A stretch of 34,927 bases of DNA from a virus. The notes under the pieces are model-generated. The model saw nothing but the letters and a program-made list of their open reading frames with translations, was not told the DNA's origin and ran no database searches. The translations under genes were made by a program, and so were the position numbers. Shown piece after piece: positions 10,253-18,740 of the stretch (within the stretch, counting starts at the first letter, position 1; every line of letters begins with the position of its first letter). The DNA lies in IMG/VR virus record IMGVR_UViG_3300031766_000029, positions 1-34,927 of that record. One strand, given 5' to 3'.

Positions 10253-13200
10253 ATGGCAATAACTATACAAGATTTGATAGCCTCTGATACTATCTCTCAA
10301 GCTGTTGATAAAATAAATTTTAATTTTGATCAGCTCTTGTTAAATGGTGGAGGGCCAGTAGGTCCTAGTGGCCCACAAGGTACACCTGGCCCAATCGGTG
10401 GTAGAGGGGAAAGAGGATCTGATTGGTATGATGGGACGGTTAATCCTAACACAATTATAGTATCACCTTCACTCTTACCTGGTGATTATTACTTACAGAG
10501 CGATGGTCAAGTATGGGAATATAATGGAACTACTTGGTTTACGACACCAGTTAATTTAACAGGTCCTACTGGAACCCCAGGAACCTCTGATGGTTGGCTA
10601 TATATCGGTAATGATGGATCTGGTAATGTAATTCCTGCAAACAAAAATACATTATACCCTTCAGGTATGCCAGGTGGTGCTGGTGCTAATGCTTCTAACG
10701 AAGGTGTAGCTATGGTTTTAGTTGGAGGTGTTACTACACAAACCCCAACAGTAGGATATAGTTATTCAGCTGCATATGAATTAACTGATGATATGACAGC
10801 TTCTTTAGACTCATCAAGAGTTAGTATGCTCATACATCAGAAAAACACATCTGCTAGGGCTATTAAGTTTATGGGAGGTGATGCTCTTCCCGAAAATTTT
10901 GAACAAGATAATCTTGGTAACTTAGCCGAAATTTATTTAGGTGCCGATGATGTACTTAACATAAACATACCTAAAGTAACTACACCAACCAGCACATCAT
11001 CTGCAATTGGATTTAATTTATACAGTGGACCGCGCGGTATGAATTTTAGGTCTGGGAGAGGTGTTAAGTATGTAACTGGTGGAATAGGTAGTGGTTCTGG
11101 TGGATATGATATTGCGGATTATGAAATTGAAATAAATGAAGTTAATGCTGCGTTACCTCCAGCATTTAGTGTTAATGTTCTAGGTAATAAATCTGGATTA
11201 TTTCAATTAGGGCAGACTACCCCTCCTACAACTAATGCATTTAATGGTCTTGCTTATTTAGGGGCTGATGAAATTTTAATTGATGGTAGAACTTCAATAG
11301 AATTTAAATCTGATGCAAGTACATATATATTTGATGGATTAAGTAGTATTTCAACTGCACCGACAGGTTTAGTTGCATATACAGCTGGAGAATCTTTAAC
11401 TAAAATTGGTTTTGATGGGGGTGTTGTACCAGTCGGTCAGATATCTTATAATACTGTAAACTCAAATTTGGAAGGCTCAACCGGTACTGATAATTATCTA
11501 GTCTCATGGGGTGCTCAGAATACATTACAAAACCAAAATTGGATAATGTCTGGGGACGCAATATATCCTAATCAGACTGATACACAAAAATTAGGGTCGA
11601 CTTACGGCGGAGGTATTAGAGCCCTCCATCTTTCAGGTGGAGATAGTACTGGTAATAGTCTCTTGTCTTTTTATGATGATCTTGGTACATATAATAGAAA
11701 TACATTACAAATATCGGGTGGCAACTCACCTAGCACTGGGGTTGTGAGATTTGTACCAGGGGATGAGCTTTCCTTTCAACCACCACTCACTGGATCTACA
11801 AGGTCAAATACTAATACGCAATTTCAGCTTAATCTAACCTTTGCTGAACAAAATGAGGGAAGTAGTAGTGGTAGTTGGTATCAAGGAAAGCTTCCTGGTA
11901 CCGTAATGGTGATTGGTAGTAGAACCGTAAGCGGGAAGCTAAGGAATGGTACTACGAGCACAGTTAATTATGGTAAGATAGAAATTGCACCAAAGACCAA
12001 TTCTGCTGGGCAATGTACCGGAAAGGAAATGGCTGGTATATGGGCCAGGCCAGAGGAGACATCAACTACTGCAGGTGGTACTACCAACAATTACTGGCAG
12101 AATAAACCAATAGTTTTTAAAGGCTCAGATGGCTCAGAGACAACTACGTCTGGATCTAGACATTATGGTGGTGGTGCAGCTGTTCTTGGTGGTGATGGTG
12201 GAAATACATCAGGGCAAGCTGGTTGGGTTACTCTTTCACCAGGTGGTCAAAATCAGCTTGTCGCAACTGAATATGGTAAAGGTGTTCAAATTGGATATAA
12301 TCCATACTATGACTTACCTAATGGTGCATCTACTAGCGAGGAAAATGCTACTAGGAGATCTGCTGCCCAGATAACAATAGGACCGCCTCTTACTATGAAT
12401 AGCACATCATGGAATCCTAATTATAAAAAGGATGAAATATTTTTAAAGATTCATCAGCCGCCATCTATAATTAACATCGGTAATACTGATGAGGAAAGAA
12501 GAAATGAATCTAGATATGTAATGATGGTTAAAAGTTGCTATTCCGATGCGGATTCAGCTGGAGCAGTAGCTTTTTATAATAGAAACAATTCTAACGGTAT
12601 AGAATTCTACCCACATTTAGGAGCAAACGATTTTAACCCGCATGTTGAAGAGAATGATACTTTAATAATGCACATGAATAATGGAACAAATGGAGCTGTG
12701 CAAGTAGGAGCTGGTGAAGGTGGTTTAGTTATTGGTGCTAAAGATGGTTATTGGGGAGCAATGAGGATTAATCAGGGTGGTGATTATGATGGGCGAGTCG
12801 TTAATAACCCAAATGAACCTAAACTACAGTTTTATGGACATGGAAATTATTCTAGTGTAGACGACTTCCAAGATCTAGGATTCCAAGTTAGAAGTATTAA
12901 CAGTATAGTCGATCATCCTAATGTACTTTCCTGTGATTCAACCAGAAGTATTTTTGCGTCTGGGTGGATGAAAGCTAAACAGGCTGGTGGTATTGCTATT
13001 AACGTTAATAATTCATATATACATTGGCAACGAATAGGTAACACAATATCGTGTCATGGTAATATACAGTTTGGTAATGGTGTCGGTCAAAGAATTGTAT
13101 ATCTACCGGTTAAAGGAACAAGTGGTGGTGCCAATCTTGTTAGAGGACACTGTGATATAGTAAAAGGAGGAACTTTAGATGATGTGACTGGCCATGTTGT

Positions 13201-13300
13201 TCAAGTTGGTAGTGACAGATTTAGTTTTAGAAGAAATGCTGCTTGGGTAAGTTTAGCCAACTCAAATGTACACTTCTCATTTGCTTATATAATGCTATAA
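10253..13300 (+). CDS. Tail fibre-like protein with collagen-like N-terminal segment
   Basis: The start follows the previous stop by 7 bases. After a short helical N-terminus (MAITIQDLIASDTISQAVDK), residues ~32-55 are Gly-X-Y triplets (GPVGPSGPQGTPGP), with a second short set near 100 (TGPTGTPG). The remainder is Gly/Asn/Ser/Thr-rich beta sequence typical of trimeric fibres. The last ~95 residues (from SYIHWQRIGNTISCHG to the end) look like a discrete C-terminal domain, which could be the receptor-contacting tip. Collagen-like triplets are well known in phage fibres as trimeric rods. Host receptor binding is inferred. Confidence 0.8.
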   Translation: MAITIQDLIASDTISQAVDKINFNFDQLLLNGGGPVGPSGPQGTPGPIGGRGERGSDWYDGTVNPNTIIVSPSLLPGDYYLQSDGQVWEYNGTTWFTTPVNLTGPTGTPGTSDGWLYIGNDGSGNVIPANKNTLYPSGMPGGAGANASNEGVAMVLVGGVTTQTPTVGYSYSAAYELTDDMTASLDSSRVSMLIHQKNTSARAIKFMGGDALPENFEQDNLGNLAEIYLGADDVLNINIPKVTTPTSTSSAIGFNLYSGPRGMNFRSGRGVKYVTGGIGSGSGGYDIADYEIEINEVNAALPPAFSVNVLGNKSGLFQLGQTTPPTTNAFNGLAYLGADEILIDGRTSIEFKSDASTYIFDGLSSISTAPTGLVAYTAGESLTKIGFDGGVVPVGQISYNTVNSNLEGSTGTDNYLVSWGAQNTLQNQNWIMSGDAIYPNQTDTQKLGSTYGGGIRALHLSGGDSTGNSLLSFYDDLGTYNRNTLQISGGNSPSTGVVRFVPGDELSFQPPLTGSTRSNTNTQFQLNLTFAEQNEGSSSGSWYQGKLPGTVMVIGSRTVSGKLRNGTTSTVNYGKIEIAPKTNSAGQCTGKEMAGIWARPEETSTTAGGTTNNYWQNKPIVFKGSDGSETTTSGSRHYGGGAAVLGGDGGNTSGQAGWVTLSPGGQNQLVATEYGKGVQIGYNPYYDLPNGASTSEENATRRSAAQITIGPPLTMNSTSWNPNYKKDEIFLKIHQPPSIINIGNTDEERRNESRYVMMVKSCYSDADSAGAVAFYNRNNSNGIEFYPHLGANDFNPHVEENDTLIMHMNNGTNGAVQVGAGEGGLVIGAKDGYWGAMRINQGGDYDGRVVNNPNEPKLQFYGHGNYSSVDDFQDLGFQVRSINSIVDHPNVLSCDSTRSIFASGWMKAKQAGGIAINVNNSYIHWQRIGNTISCHGNIQFGNGVGQRIVYLPVKGTSGGANLVRGHCDIVKGGTLDDVTGHVVQVGSDRFSFRRNAAWVSLANSNVHFSFAYIML

Positions 13301-13322
13301 ACATAATATTAAATTTTTAAAA

Positions 13323-13565
13323 ATGACAAAAAAAGAAAAGAAAGAATTAACTGAATTTATTGACAAATACAAACAGATTGAAACATCTATTGATCTTATG
13401 CAAAAAAGTATTCTTAGCTTAGCAGAAAAGAGAGATGATCTATTTAATGATCTTGAAAAAATGAAAGTTAATGAAAAACAGTTTATGGATAAGCTAATAG
13501 AAAAATATGGAGAAAGTAATGTTACACCATATAAGTTATTACAGGTCTACGAAGAAGGATTATGA
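13323..13565 (+). CDS. Small coiled-coil protein (80 aa)
   Basis: The gene starts at ATG 22 bases after the fibre gene. Nearly the whole protein is charged helix with heptad spacing (KYKQIETSIDLMQKSILSLAEKRDDLF), followed by a short conserved-looking end (YGESNVTPYKLLQVYEEGL). There is no membrane segment. Its stop overlaps the next gene's ATG (ATGA at 13562), so the two are probably translationally coupled and may work together. Function is unknown; an adaptor or assembly-chaperone role would fit its size and position but is only a guess. Confidence 0.7.
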   Translation: MTKKEKKELTEFIDKYKQIETSIDLMQKSILSLAEKRDDLFNDLEKMKVNEKQFMDKLIEKYGESNVTPYKLLQVYEEGL

Positions 13566-14344
13566 TAATTATAAAAAACATAATACAAATACTAACTGAT
13601 CCTAAAAATACAAGAATGTTTTTATTAGGTGGTATTGTAGTGTTATTTATTTTATTATTTAGACAATGTGAACAAACAAATATAGCAAAAGGAGAAGCTG
13701 TTAAAATTAGCAATAATTGGAAAGCATCATTAGATACAATTGAAAATTATATTGATAAGAATGGTAATGCTGCCGCTGAAATAAGAGCTCTTAATTTATC
13801 TATAGAAGAAATAGAAGGACAGTTAGAATTTGAAAAAGAAAAACCACCTATAACTATTATTAAAACAGAAACGGTAATTAAAGAAGTTATAGTAGAAGTT
13901 CCGGTAGTTATATTAGATACAATTATAAATACCGTGGTTGGTGATTTTAATTCAGCCTTAACGTTTTCAGATAAAAAGGAATGGGGTAAAAGTTCTAGAA
14001 TTATTGATGCTATAATACCTTATAAAACTTCTGATAGTCTTATATCATTCGGTAATGCTAATATAGGATTAAAGCAAAATATATTTTTAACTGCATCATT
14101 AACAAGAGATGTTAAAACAAAAGAATTATTTGTAAATCTTTTAACCGATTATCCTGGTACTACATTTAATAGTGCCGAAGGAATATTAATTGATCAAAAG
14201 AGTAAAGCATTTAAAGGTTTACAATATGAAAACAGAAAAACCATAGGTCTAGGTTTACAATTAGGCGTAGGTTTAACTGGAAATCAAATTAGCCCATACA
14301 TAGGTATAGGTTTAAATTATACACCAAAGTTTTTACAATGGTAA
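13562..14344 (+). CDS. Membrane-anchored protein with periplasmic coiled region and hydrophobic C-terminus
   Basis: This 260-aa protein has one strong transmembrane helix at about residues 19-33 (FLLGGIVVLFILLF), followed at once by RQCEQ with a single Cys36. Next come a charged coiled-coil-like stretch, a Val/Ile/Thr/Glu-rich linker (IKTETVIKEVIVEVPVV), a beta-type domain, and a C-terminal tail with alternating Gly and hydrophobic residues (GLGLQLGVGLTG, YIGIGLNYTPKF) resembling outer-membrane beta strands. An inner-membrane anchor linked by a coiled region to an outer-membrane-like end would suit a spanin-like lysis protein. Its tail-gene context equally allows a structural role. The Cys is not in a good lipobox. 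The family is not identified. Confidence 0.7.
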   Translation: MIIIKNIIQILTDPKNTRMFLLGGIVVLFILLFRQCEQTNIAKGEAVKISNNWKASLDTIENYIDKNGNAAAEIRALNLSIEEIEGQLEFEKEKPPITIIKTETVIKEVIVEVPVVILDTIINTVVGDFNSALTFSDKKEWGKSSRIIDAIIPYKTSDSLISFGNANIGLKQNIFLTASLTRDVKTKELFVNLLTDYPGTTFNSAEGILIDQKSKAFKGLQYENRKTIGLGLQLGVGLTGNQISPYIGIGLNYTPKFLQW

Positions 14345-14353
14345 ATAAATAAA
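14341..14353 (+). promoter_or_regulatory. Late-promoter-like AAATAAATAA element
   Basis: GTAAATAAATAAAAAG overlaps the preceding TAA stop and ends 4-5 bases before the ATG at 14358. It matches the tracts before the genes at 5611 and 30076 over TAAATAAATAAAA/GAATAAATAAAA. It may serve as a late promoter or simply as the A-rich initiation leader; these cannot be separated by eye. Confidence 0.28.
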
Positions 14354-14357
14354 AAGA

Positions 14358-15743
14358 ATGGAATCATCTAAATTTATACAACTATCAGACGGTATATTAT
14401 TGGAGTATATTTATACTAGCCAATCAAACCCAACGGAGCTTAATACAGGTACTTATCCTATTGAGATAATGAGGGATGGGCATACTGGTGGAAGTTTTCT
14501 TTTTAATACAGAAGCAGTATCACCAGAAATGGGGAACTATAGAGATATATCTGCAGTACCTATTAACGAGAACAAAACACAATACGCGTATTTAGATACC
14601 GACGTAGGTGTACCTTATAACGATTTTGATCCAGAATTAACTGATAGTGTAAATTTATTACAATCCTTTAGCCCACAGCAAAACATTGCATATGATAAAA
14701 TAAGAATACATTTTATATCAGGATTTACATTCACTGGATATGACGGTATAATATTTGAAACTTTAATACCGAGAAGAGATGGTGTTTTGCTTAATCTTTC
14801 TTCTATTAATTTTTTAAAGAATGATACACCAGTATTTAACCCAGACCCAGTATTAATAAACGATAAGTTATTTGCAAGTTACATAGAATGGAGAGTACCT
14901 TCATTGTTCTTTATGAATAACACCTTTAATACAGGAGATCCTAACGGATTAGGGTATAGGTTAACTGAAGGTCAAGGATTTTTAAGTACACCTACAATTA
15001 CATTTAAAGCTACCGGTATATATGAAACTATAGTAGATAACGGATATAGTTATTATAATGTTGAAGAGATAAACGCAGCAACATTTGCAAGTAGAGATAT
15101 ATACGATAATCTTTACGCAGAAGTTAAGGAGGCTGATGGTGGAGACTATTTTGAATTGAGTGGTCAGGTTACCGGTTCAACTTTTGCTAATTTTATTGCT
15201 CAATTAAACTCTTCTTCTGGTGGTGCTGATAATATAGTATTTCATGAAATTAATGTAAGTGAACAAATAGGTACAAACTTTATAAAAACCAGCACACAAG
15301 TATTTACACAAACTACGAATTTTGATAACCCTATTTTATTTAGGCCTATTATTTTAAACAGTGCAGTTGCCGCGTCGTTTTCTATTAATTATATGTTAAG
15401 AATTTATAACCGAGCTGATAATACTCAAATAGTGAAAATTGCTAAATTGACTTCATTTGATGTTAATAAGTATGGTCGAAGATTAATGAAAATAAATTTA
15501 GGTGTAGTACCAACTGTTGCTAATGTTTATAATCAAGTAGCAGAAGATGATGGTAAAAACATAATTGTAAATAATGGCGGTGTTGGTAATAATCCAGGAC
15601 AGACGTCAGATCAAATAGTAGAACAGCTGGTAGTAAAGACAAAATATGTAACTTCATTTAGAGATAGAATAAATGTAAAGGCTGCAATTTCACCAGCAAA
15701 AATACAAACAATAACAGAAAACGATGGCAGCACAACAGAATAA
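14358..15743 (+). CDS. Virion structural protein of unknown family (461 aa)
   Basis: The protein is soluble and beta-rich throughout, rich in Asn, Thr and aromatic residues, with no membrane segment or catalytic motif. The C-terminal ~80 residues are more polar and include NNGGVGNNPGQTSDQIVEQLVV, ending in a short basic/polar tail. Its 3' end overlaps the next gene by 20 bases (15724-15743) in a different frame, which implies tight translational coupling. It lies between the fibre block and a tail-tube-fold protein, so a tail or baseplate role is inferred. Confidence 0.72.
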   Translation: MESSKFIQLSDGILLEYIYTSQSNPTELNTGTYPIEIMRDGHTGGSFLFNTEAVSPEMGNYRDISAVPINENKTQYAYLDTDVGVPYNDFDPELTDSVNLLQSFSPQQNIAYDKIRIHFISGFTFTGYDGIIFETLIPRRDGVLLNLSSINFLKNDTPVFNPDPVLINDKLFASYIEWRVPSLFFMNNTFNTGDPNGLGYRLTEGQGFLSTPTITFKATGIYETIVDNGYSYYNVEEINAATFASRDIYDNLYAEVKEADGGDYFELSGQVTGSTFANFIAQLNSSSGGADNIVFHEINVSEQIGTNFIKTSTQVFTQTTNFDNPILFRPIILNSAVAASFSINYMLRIYNRADNTQIVKIAKLTSFDVNKYGRRLMKINLGVVPTVANVYNQVAEDDGKNIIVNNGGVGNNPGQTSDQIVEQLVVKTKYVTSFRDRINVKAAISPAKIQTITENDGSTTE

Positions 15744-16737
15744 CGCGAAGACTACTTCAAATGCAAATACTAACATGCCGAATGAAACTACAACACCACT
15801 AGGAGTTCAAACTGATGTTGCAGTTACTGCTGAGAGTTATGAATATTTTAAAAAATTTACTTCTTTAAATCCTGGTGCAGAACCTTTACCTGAAGGCGAT
15901 GGGACTATTAGGATTTCCCCATTTGATGACTATATAATTTTTACATTATTCGATGAAACAGGCAATGATGGTGAGCTAGCAGATACTCCAATTGACTTAA
16001 GTAATGTTGGAACTTTAACATTAGTTTTTATTGGTGAAACCGATGAAATAAGAATTCCTAACTGGACACAAGTACAAGAGGTTGACCTTTCGCAAGGACA
16101 GGTGTTATTTAGAATAAGTAAAGAAGATTCCAAAAAGATCTTAGCTTTAGATAATAATATTTTTTATGTATCTACAAGAATGGAGAATGAAAGTGGAGTT
16201 AGTGACGAAAGTGCAATTTATTCAGGTACCTTTTTAAGTTTGCAAGATTCTGTACAAAAAAACATGACAGATAGATTAAATCGCCAAGCTGCAATATATG
16301 CTGCTGATATGGCAGGTAAGCAAAGAATCATAGATAATTATGAAACTGAACTACGTGAAATGATTTCGTTAGATGAAGATCAAACTGCAACAATAGCTGG
16401 ATTAGAAGCATCTAATTTACAATTAACAAATGAGTTAGCATTATTATCAGAACAGTTAGGAAGTACTGAATCTGAATTGGCATTAAAGACTTCTCAGTTA
16501 ATTGCACAGTCATTGGAAAGATTAAAAAGAAAAAGATCTCAGATATTTGCCATACAAAAAAATGCTAAAGCACAGGCTTCTAAAGCAAAATCTATAAGCT
16601 TTTATAAACAGGCCGCTAAACTTAATGAAGACTTTGTTTCCACTGCTAACCCAGTGTATGACCCAGAGCCTGGTAAAGGGGTTCTTATTGATCCGGACTA
16701 TAACCCAAACCAAGGCAGTGATTTTTTAAATAAATAA
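15724..16737 (+). CDS. Baseplate/tail-type protein with N-terminal beta domain and C-terminal coiled coil (337 aa)
   Basis: The ATG lies inside the end of the previous gene. Residues 1-30 are low-complexity Asn/Thr. Residues ~35-175 form a beta-type domain (DDYIIFTLFDETGND, PIDLSNVGTLTLVFIG, QGQVLFRISKEDSKK) whose pattern recalls the immunoglobulin-like N-terminal domains of phage baseplate upper proteins. Residues ~180-290 form a long heptad coiled coil (TIAGLEASNLQLTNELALLS), rich in Lys/Arg towards its end. The BppU-like reading is weak and based on pattern only. Position directly before the tube-fold protein supports a tail role. Confidence 0.7.
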   Translation: MAAQQNNAKTTSNANTNMPNETTTPLGVQTDVAVTAESYEYFKKFTSLNPGAEPLPEGDGTIRISPFDDYIIFTLFDETGNDGELADTPIDLSNVGTLTLVFIGETDEIRIPNWTQVQEVDLSQGQVLFRISKEDSKKILALDNNIFYVSTRMENESGVSDESAIYSGTFLSLQDSVQKNMTDRLNRQAAIYAADMAGKQRIIDNYETELREMISLDEDQTATIAGLEASNLQLTNELALLSEQLGSTESELALKTSQLIAQSLERLKRKRSQIFAIQKNAKAQASKAKSISFYKQAAKLNEDFVSTANPVYDPEPGKGVLIDPDYNPNQGSDFLNK

Positions 16738-16740
16738 GAG

Positions 16741-17295
16741 ATGATATTAAGCGCAAGAAATAATCAGTTTAAATTTGAATTTCCTAGAAATTTTATACCT
16801 AAGGAAATTTCAGATAAGTATAAGCCATACTTAAATAAGATGCCAGGCTCTATGATTAAAGAACCTATTGATTACTTTAATTATGGAATACAGTCAATGA
16901 ATTTACCAGGTCCTTCATTTGATCCAATATCGCAAAATGATTTTCCTGGAAATACTAGAAAGTTTAGAACTAGTTTACCTAAACAAGAATTGTTTGATAA
17001 ATCATTAACTATAACAATGCAAGCGTTTGATGGTTGGGTCAATTATTGGATGGCTATCGAGGTGTTTGATTATTATTATAAACAAAGTGGAAAAAATCCG
17101 TTTGTACCAGAAGGAGTAGGATTACAAATGATTGATGGTAATGGCAATATTTTTGTTACATGCCAATTAAAGGATATGATTTTTACTGGTGTTAGTGCAT
17201 TGGATTTAAACTTCTCAAGTAACACGATAGAATTTCAAACATTTGATATTGACTTTAGCTATAACTTATTAGAAACTGTAGTTAATCTTACTTAA
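16741..17295 (+). CDS. Tail-tube-fold protein (T4 gp19-like or tube-initiator)
   Basis: This 184-aa protein starts 3 bases after the previous stop. Its C-terminal half parallels T4 gp19. KSLTITMQAFDGWVNYWMAI aligns with the gp19 region containing DDWTVTVMND, and LDLNFSSNTIEFQTFDIDFSY aligns with the gp19 end LQLDWDSNNEIQTFEVTLAL. The order of elements is the same: strand, helix around the WMAIEVFDYY region, then an Asn-rich hairpin before the last strands. gp19 forms the inner tail tube; gp48 and gp54, which start the tube on the baseplate, share the fold, and the larger size here allows either. The alignment is from memory. Confidence 0.6.
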   Translation: MILSARNNQFKFEFPRNFIPKEISDKYKPYLNKMPGSMIKEPIDYFNYGIQSMNLPGPSFDPISQNDFPGNTRKFRTSLPKQELFDKSLTITMQAFDGWVNYWMAIEVFDYYYKQSGKNPFVPEGVGLQMIDGNGNIFVTCQLKDMIFTGVSALDLNFSSNTIEFQTFDIDFSYNLLETVVNLT

Positions 17296-17305
17296 TATAT
17301 AAACA
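17293..17305 (+). promoter_or_regulatory. AATATATAA promoter-like element
   Basis: TAATATATAAAC overlaps the end of the tube-fold gene and sits 15-25 bases before the ATG at 17319. The same AATATATAA core precedes the genes at 18928, 26587 and 33950, with close relatives before 18467 and 23153. The similarity to TATAAATA suggests a late promoter family, not proven. Confidence 0.33.
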
Positions 17306-17318
17306 AATAGAAACAGCA

Positions 17319-17675
17319 ATGAAAACATTTAAAGATTACCTTACTGAAAGCCATAATGAATCTATAGATATCCAAAATCTATTAAACGAATCTTATGATT
17401 TAACAGAAGAGCAAGAAACTGCAATTGATAATGCAGTAGATAGAATTATGGAGGAACATAATAACGGAAAAGACTTAGAGGTTATTATGGAGGAAATAAT
17501 TAATGAAGGTATATTAGGATCTGTTTTAGGTGGTCTTACCGGTTTTGCTTTAGGTAAATCTGTAGGAAAGGCTATTGCAAAAGTACTAGGTATTCAAAAA
17601 GGAGCCTTGTATGATTTATTAACCAGTCGATTAATCGGTGCTGCATTAGGAGCAGTATTAGGTAAAAGACTCTAA
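17319..17675 (+). CDS. Capsid-targeted small protein with glycine-zipper membrane-active C-terminus
   Basis: The N-terminus MKTFKDYLTE|S is almost the T4 internal-protein targeting sequence MKTYQEFIAE|A. Residues 12-62 are acidic helix. Residues 64-118 abruptly become Gly/Ala/hydrophobic with GxxxG spacings (GSVLGGLTGFALGKSVGKAI and LIGAALGAVLGKRL), the mark of glycine-zipper membrane-inserting peptides. The junction is I-N-E63|G64, a good site for a gp21-type prohead protease, and another candidate is LNE24|S. Inferred role: packaged in the head, processed, and ejected as a membrane-active peptide. No exact family is recognised. Confidence 0.7.
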   Translation: MKTFKDYLTESHNESIDIQNLLNESYDLTEEQETAIDNAVDRIMEEHNNGKDLEVIMEEIINEGILGSVLGGLTGFALGKSVGKAIAKVLGIQKGALYDLLTSRLIGAALGAVLGKRL

Positions 17676-17685
17676 TCCATTATAA

Positions 17686-18360
17686 TTGATTTACTCAGGT
17701 ATAGATTTTTCTCTTAATAGTCCAGGTACATGTACACAGGACCATAAAGGCAAATACACATTTATTACATTCTTTAATTACGGTAATAGAATATGGGATG
17801 AAGAAGGTAGAAAGATACCGAAGTCCTTTTCGGTTCATAAAGAATTAATGGACGATAAAACAATATTAGGGTTTCCTTATTATAGACAAGTAAAGGATAA
17901 GGACTTTTTACTTAGGGAAAGAGAAAAACTCACAGATGGTCAAAACATAGCCGACTTAATTTCAAATATTTTAATAACATTATATGGAACAGAAAACCAT
18001 AAGATTGCACTAGAAGGTTTTTCGTATGGATCAAAAGGGAATTCATTCATTGACATTGTTCAGTATAATACATTCTTAAGAAATGAAATTGTAAATTCTT
18101 GGGGTGTAGAAAATATTTCAATTTACCAGCCATCACATGTTAAGAAATTAGCAGGTAAAGGTAATGCAAATAAACATTATATGGTTAAAGCATTCCAAGA
18201 CGATGTTTTTAACGATAAAGATTTAAGGAAAACTAAATTATGGAAATGGACTCAAGGTAAAGACTTTACAGAAAAGATCCCTAAACCAATAGATGACCTT
18301 GTAGATGCGTACTTTATATTAAATGCAAATAAAGAAAAAGGGTGGTCATTAAAAACTTAA
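17686..18360 (+). CDS. RuvC-like Holliday junction resolvase
   Basis: The start must be TTG at 17686: an in-frame TAA lies directly before it and there is no ATG nearby. The protein (224 aa) shows the RuvC/RNase H-fold acidic residues in order: SGIDFS (Asp7 on the first strand), KIALEGFSYGSKGN (Glu110), a lysine motif VKKLAGKGNANKHYMV (~152-167), and KPIDDLVDAYFIL (Asp203/204 and Asp207). This matches the RuvC-type resolvases of phages and bacteria, which cut Holliday junctions and branched DNA. T4 uses the unrelated endonuclease VII (gp49), so this is probably the functional replacement that resolves branches before packaging. It heads the replication/recombination block. Confidence 0.85.
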   Translation: MIYSGIDFSLNSPGTCTQDHKGKYTFITFFNYGNRIWDEEGRKIPKSFSVHKELMDDKTILGFPYYRQVKDKDFLLREREKLTDGQNIADLISNILITLYGTENHKIALEGFSYGSKGNSFIDIVQYNTFLRNEIVNSWGVENISIYQPSHVKKLAGKGNANKHYMVKAFQDDVFNDKDLRKTKLWKWTQGKDFTEKIPKPIDDLVDAYFILNANKEKGWSLKT

Positions 18361-18429
18361 TACATAGAATACCACTAAATACTTTAATGACTAGTAATTA
18401 CATACTTCTCTTTCTTTAATTTAGTATAT

Positions 18430-18440
18430 TTTATATATAG
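18430..18440 (+). promoter_or_regulatory. TTATATATAG promoter-like element in the 106-base gap before the GroES-like gene
   Basis: The gap 18361-18466 holds no gene. Its most distinctive part is TTAGTATATTTTATATATAG, about 27 bases before the ATG at 18467, which fits a promoter -10-like position with a short leader. No terminator hairpin is seen after the RuvC-like gene. Confidence 0.33.
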
Positions 18441-18466
18441 AAACCAGAACTTAGTTTCAGAATATT

Positions 18467-18733
18467 ATGATAAAAGCGATAAAAAATAGAATATTTATTA
18501 AAAAAGATGAATTACCAGAAAAAATCGGTAACATATATGTCCCAAAAACAGAAGGTCAGTATGCACCACCATATTCAGGTACTATCATTTCTGTAGGCGG
18601 TGACATAGAAGATCCGGATTATAAAGTAGGATCACGAGTACTATTCCACGACTTAGCAGGCACAGAGTTTAAATATGATGGCAATACCATATTCAGCATC
18701 AGAGAAAATGATGTAACCGCTATTATACAATAA
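18467..18733 (+). CDS. GroES-like co-chaperonin (functional analogue of T4 gp31)
   Basis: At 88 aa it is close to bacterial GroES (about 97). The GroES layout is visible: IKNRIFIKKDE at the first strand (GroES: PLHDRVIVKRKE), a short mobile-loop region (LPEKIGNIYVPKT, ending where GroES has GGIVL), SGTIISVGGDI (GroES: RGEVLAVGNG), YKVGSRVLFHDLAGTEFKYDG (GroES: VKVGDIVIFNDG) and a closing strand SIRENDVTAIIQ (GroES: ESDILAIVE). T4 gp31 replaces GroES on host GroEL so that the major capsid protein can fold; the same role is inferred here. It lies next to gp32, as an independent unit with its own upstream promoter-like site. Confidence 0.85.
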   Translation: MIKAIKNRIFIKKDELPEKIGNIYVPKTEGQYAPPYSGTIISVGGDIEDPDYKVGSRVLFHDLAGTEFKYDGNTIFSIRENDVTAIIQ

Positions 18734-18740
18734 AAAAGTT

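Noticed and set aside
12129-12374. 81-codon + strand open frame within the fibre gene
   Set aside because: Out-of-frame shadow of the 1015-aa fibre protein; no leader and no sensible composition.
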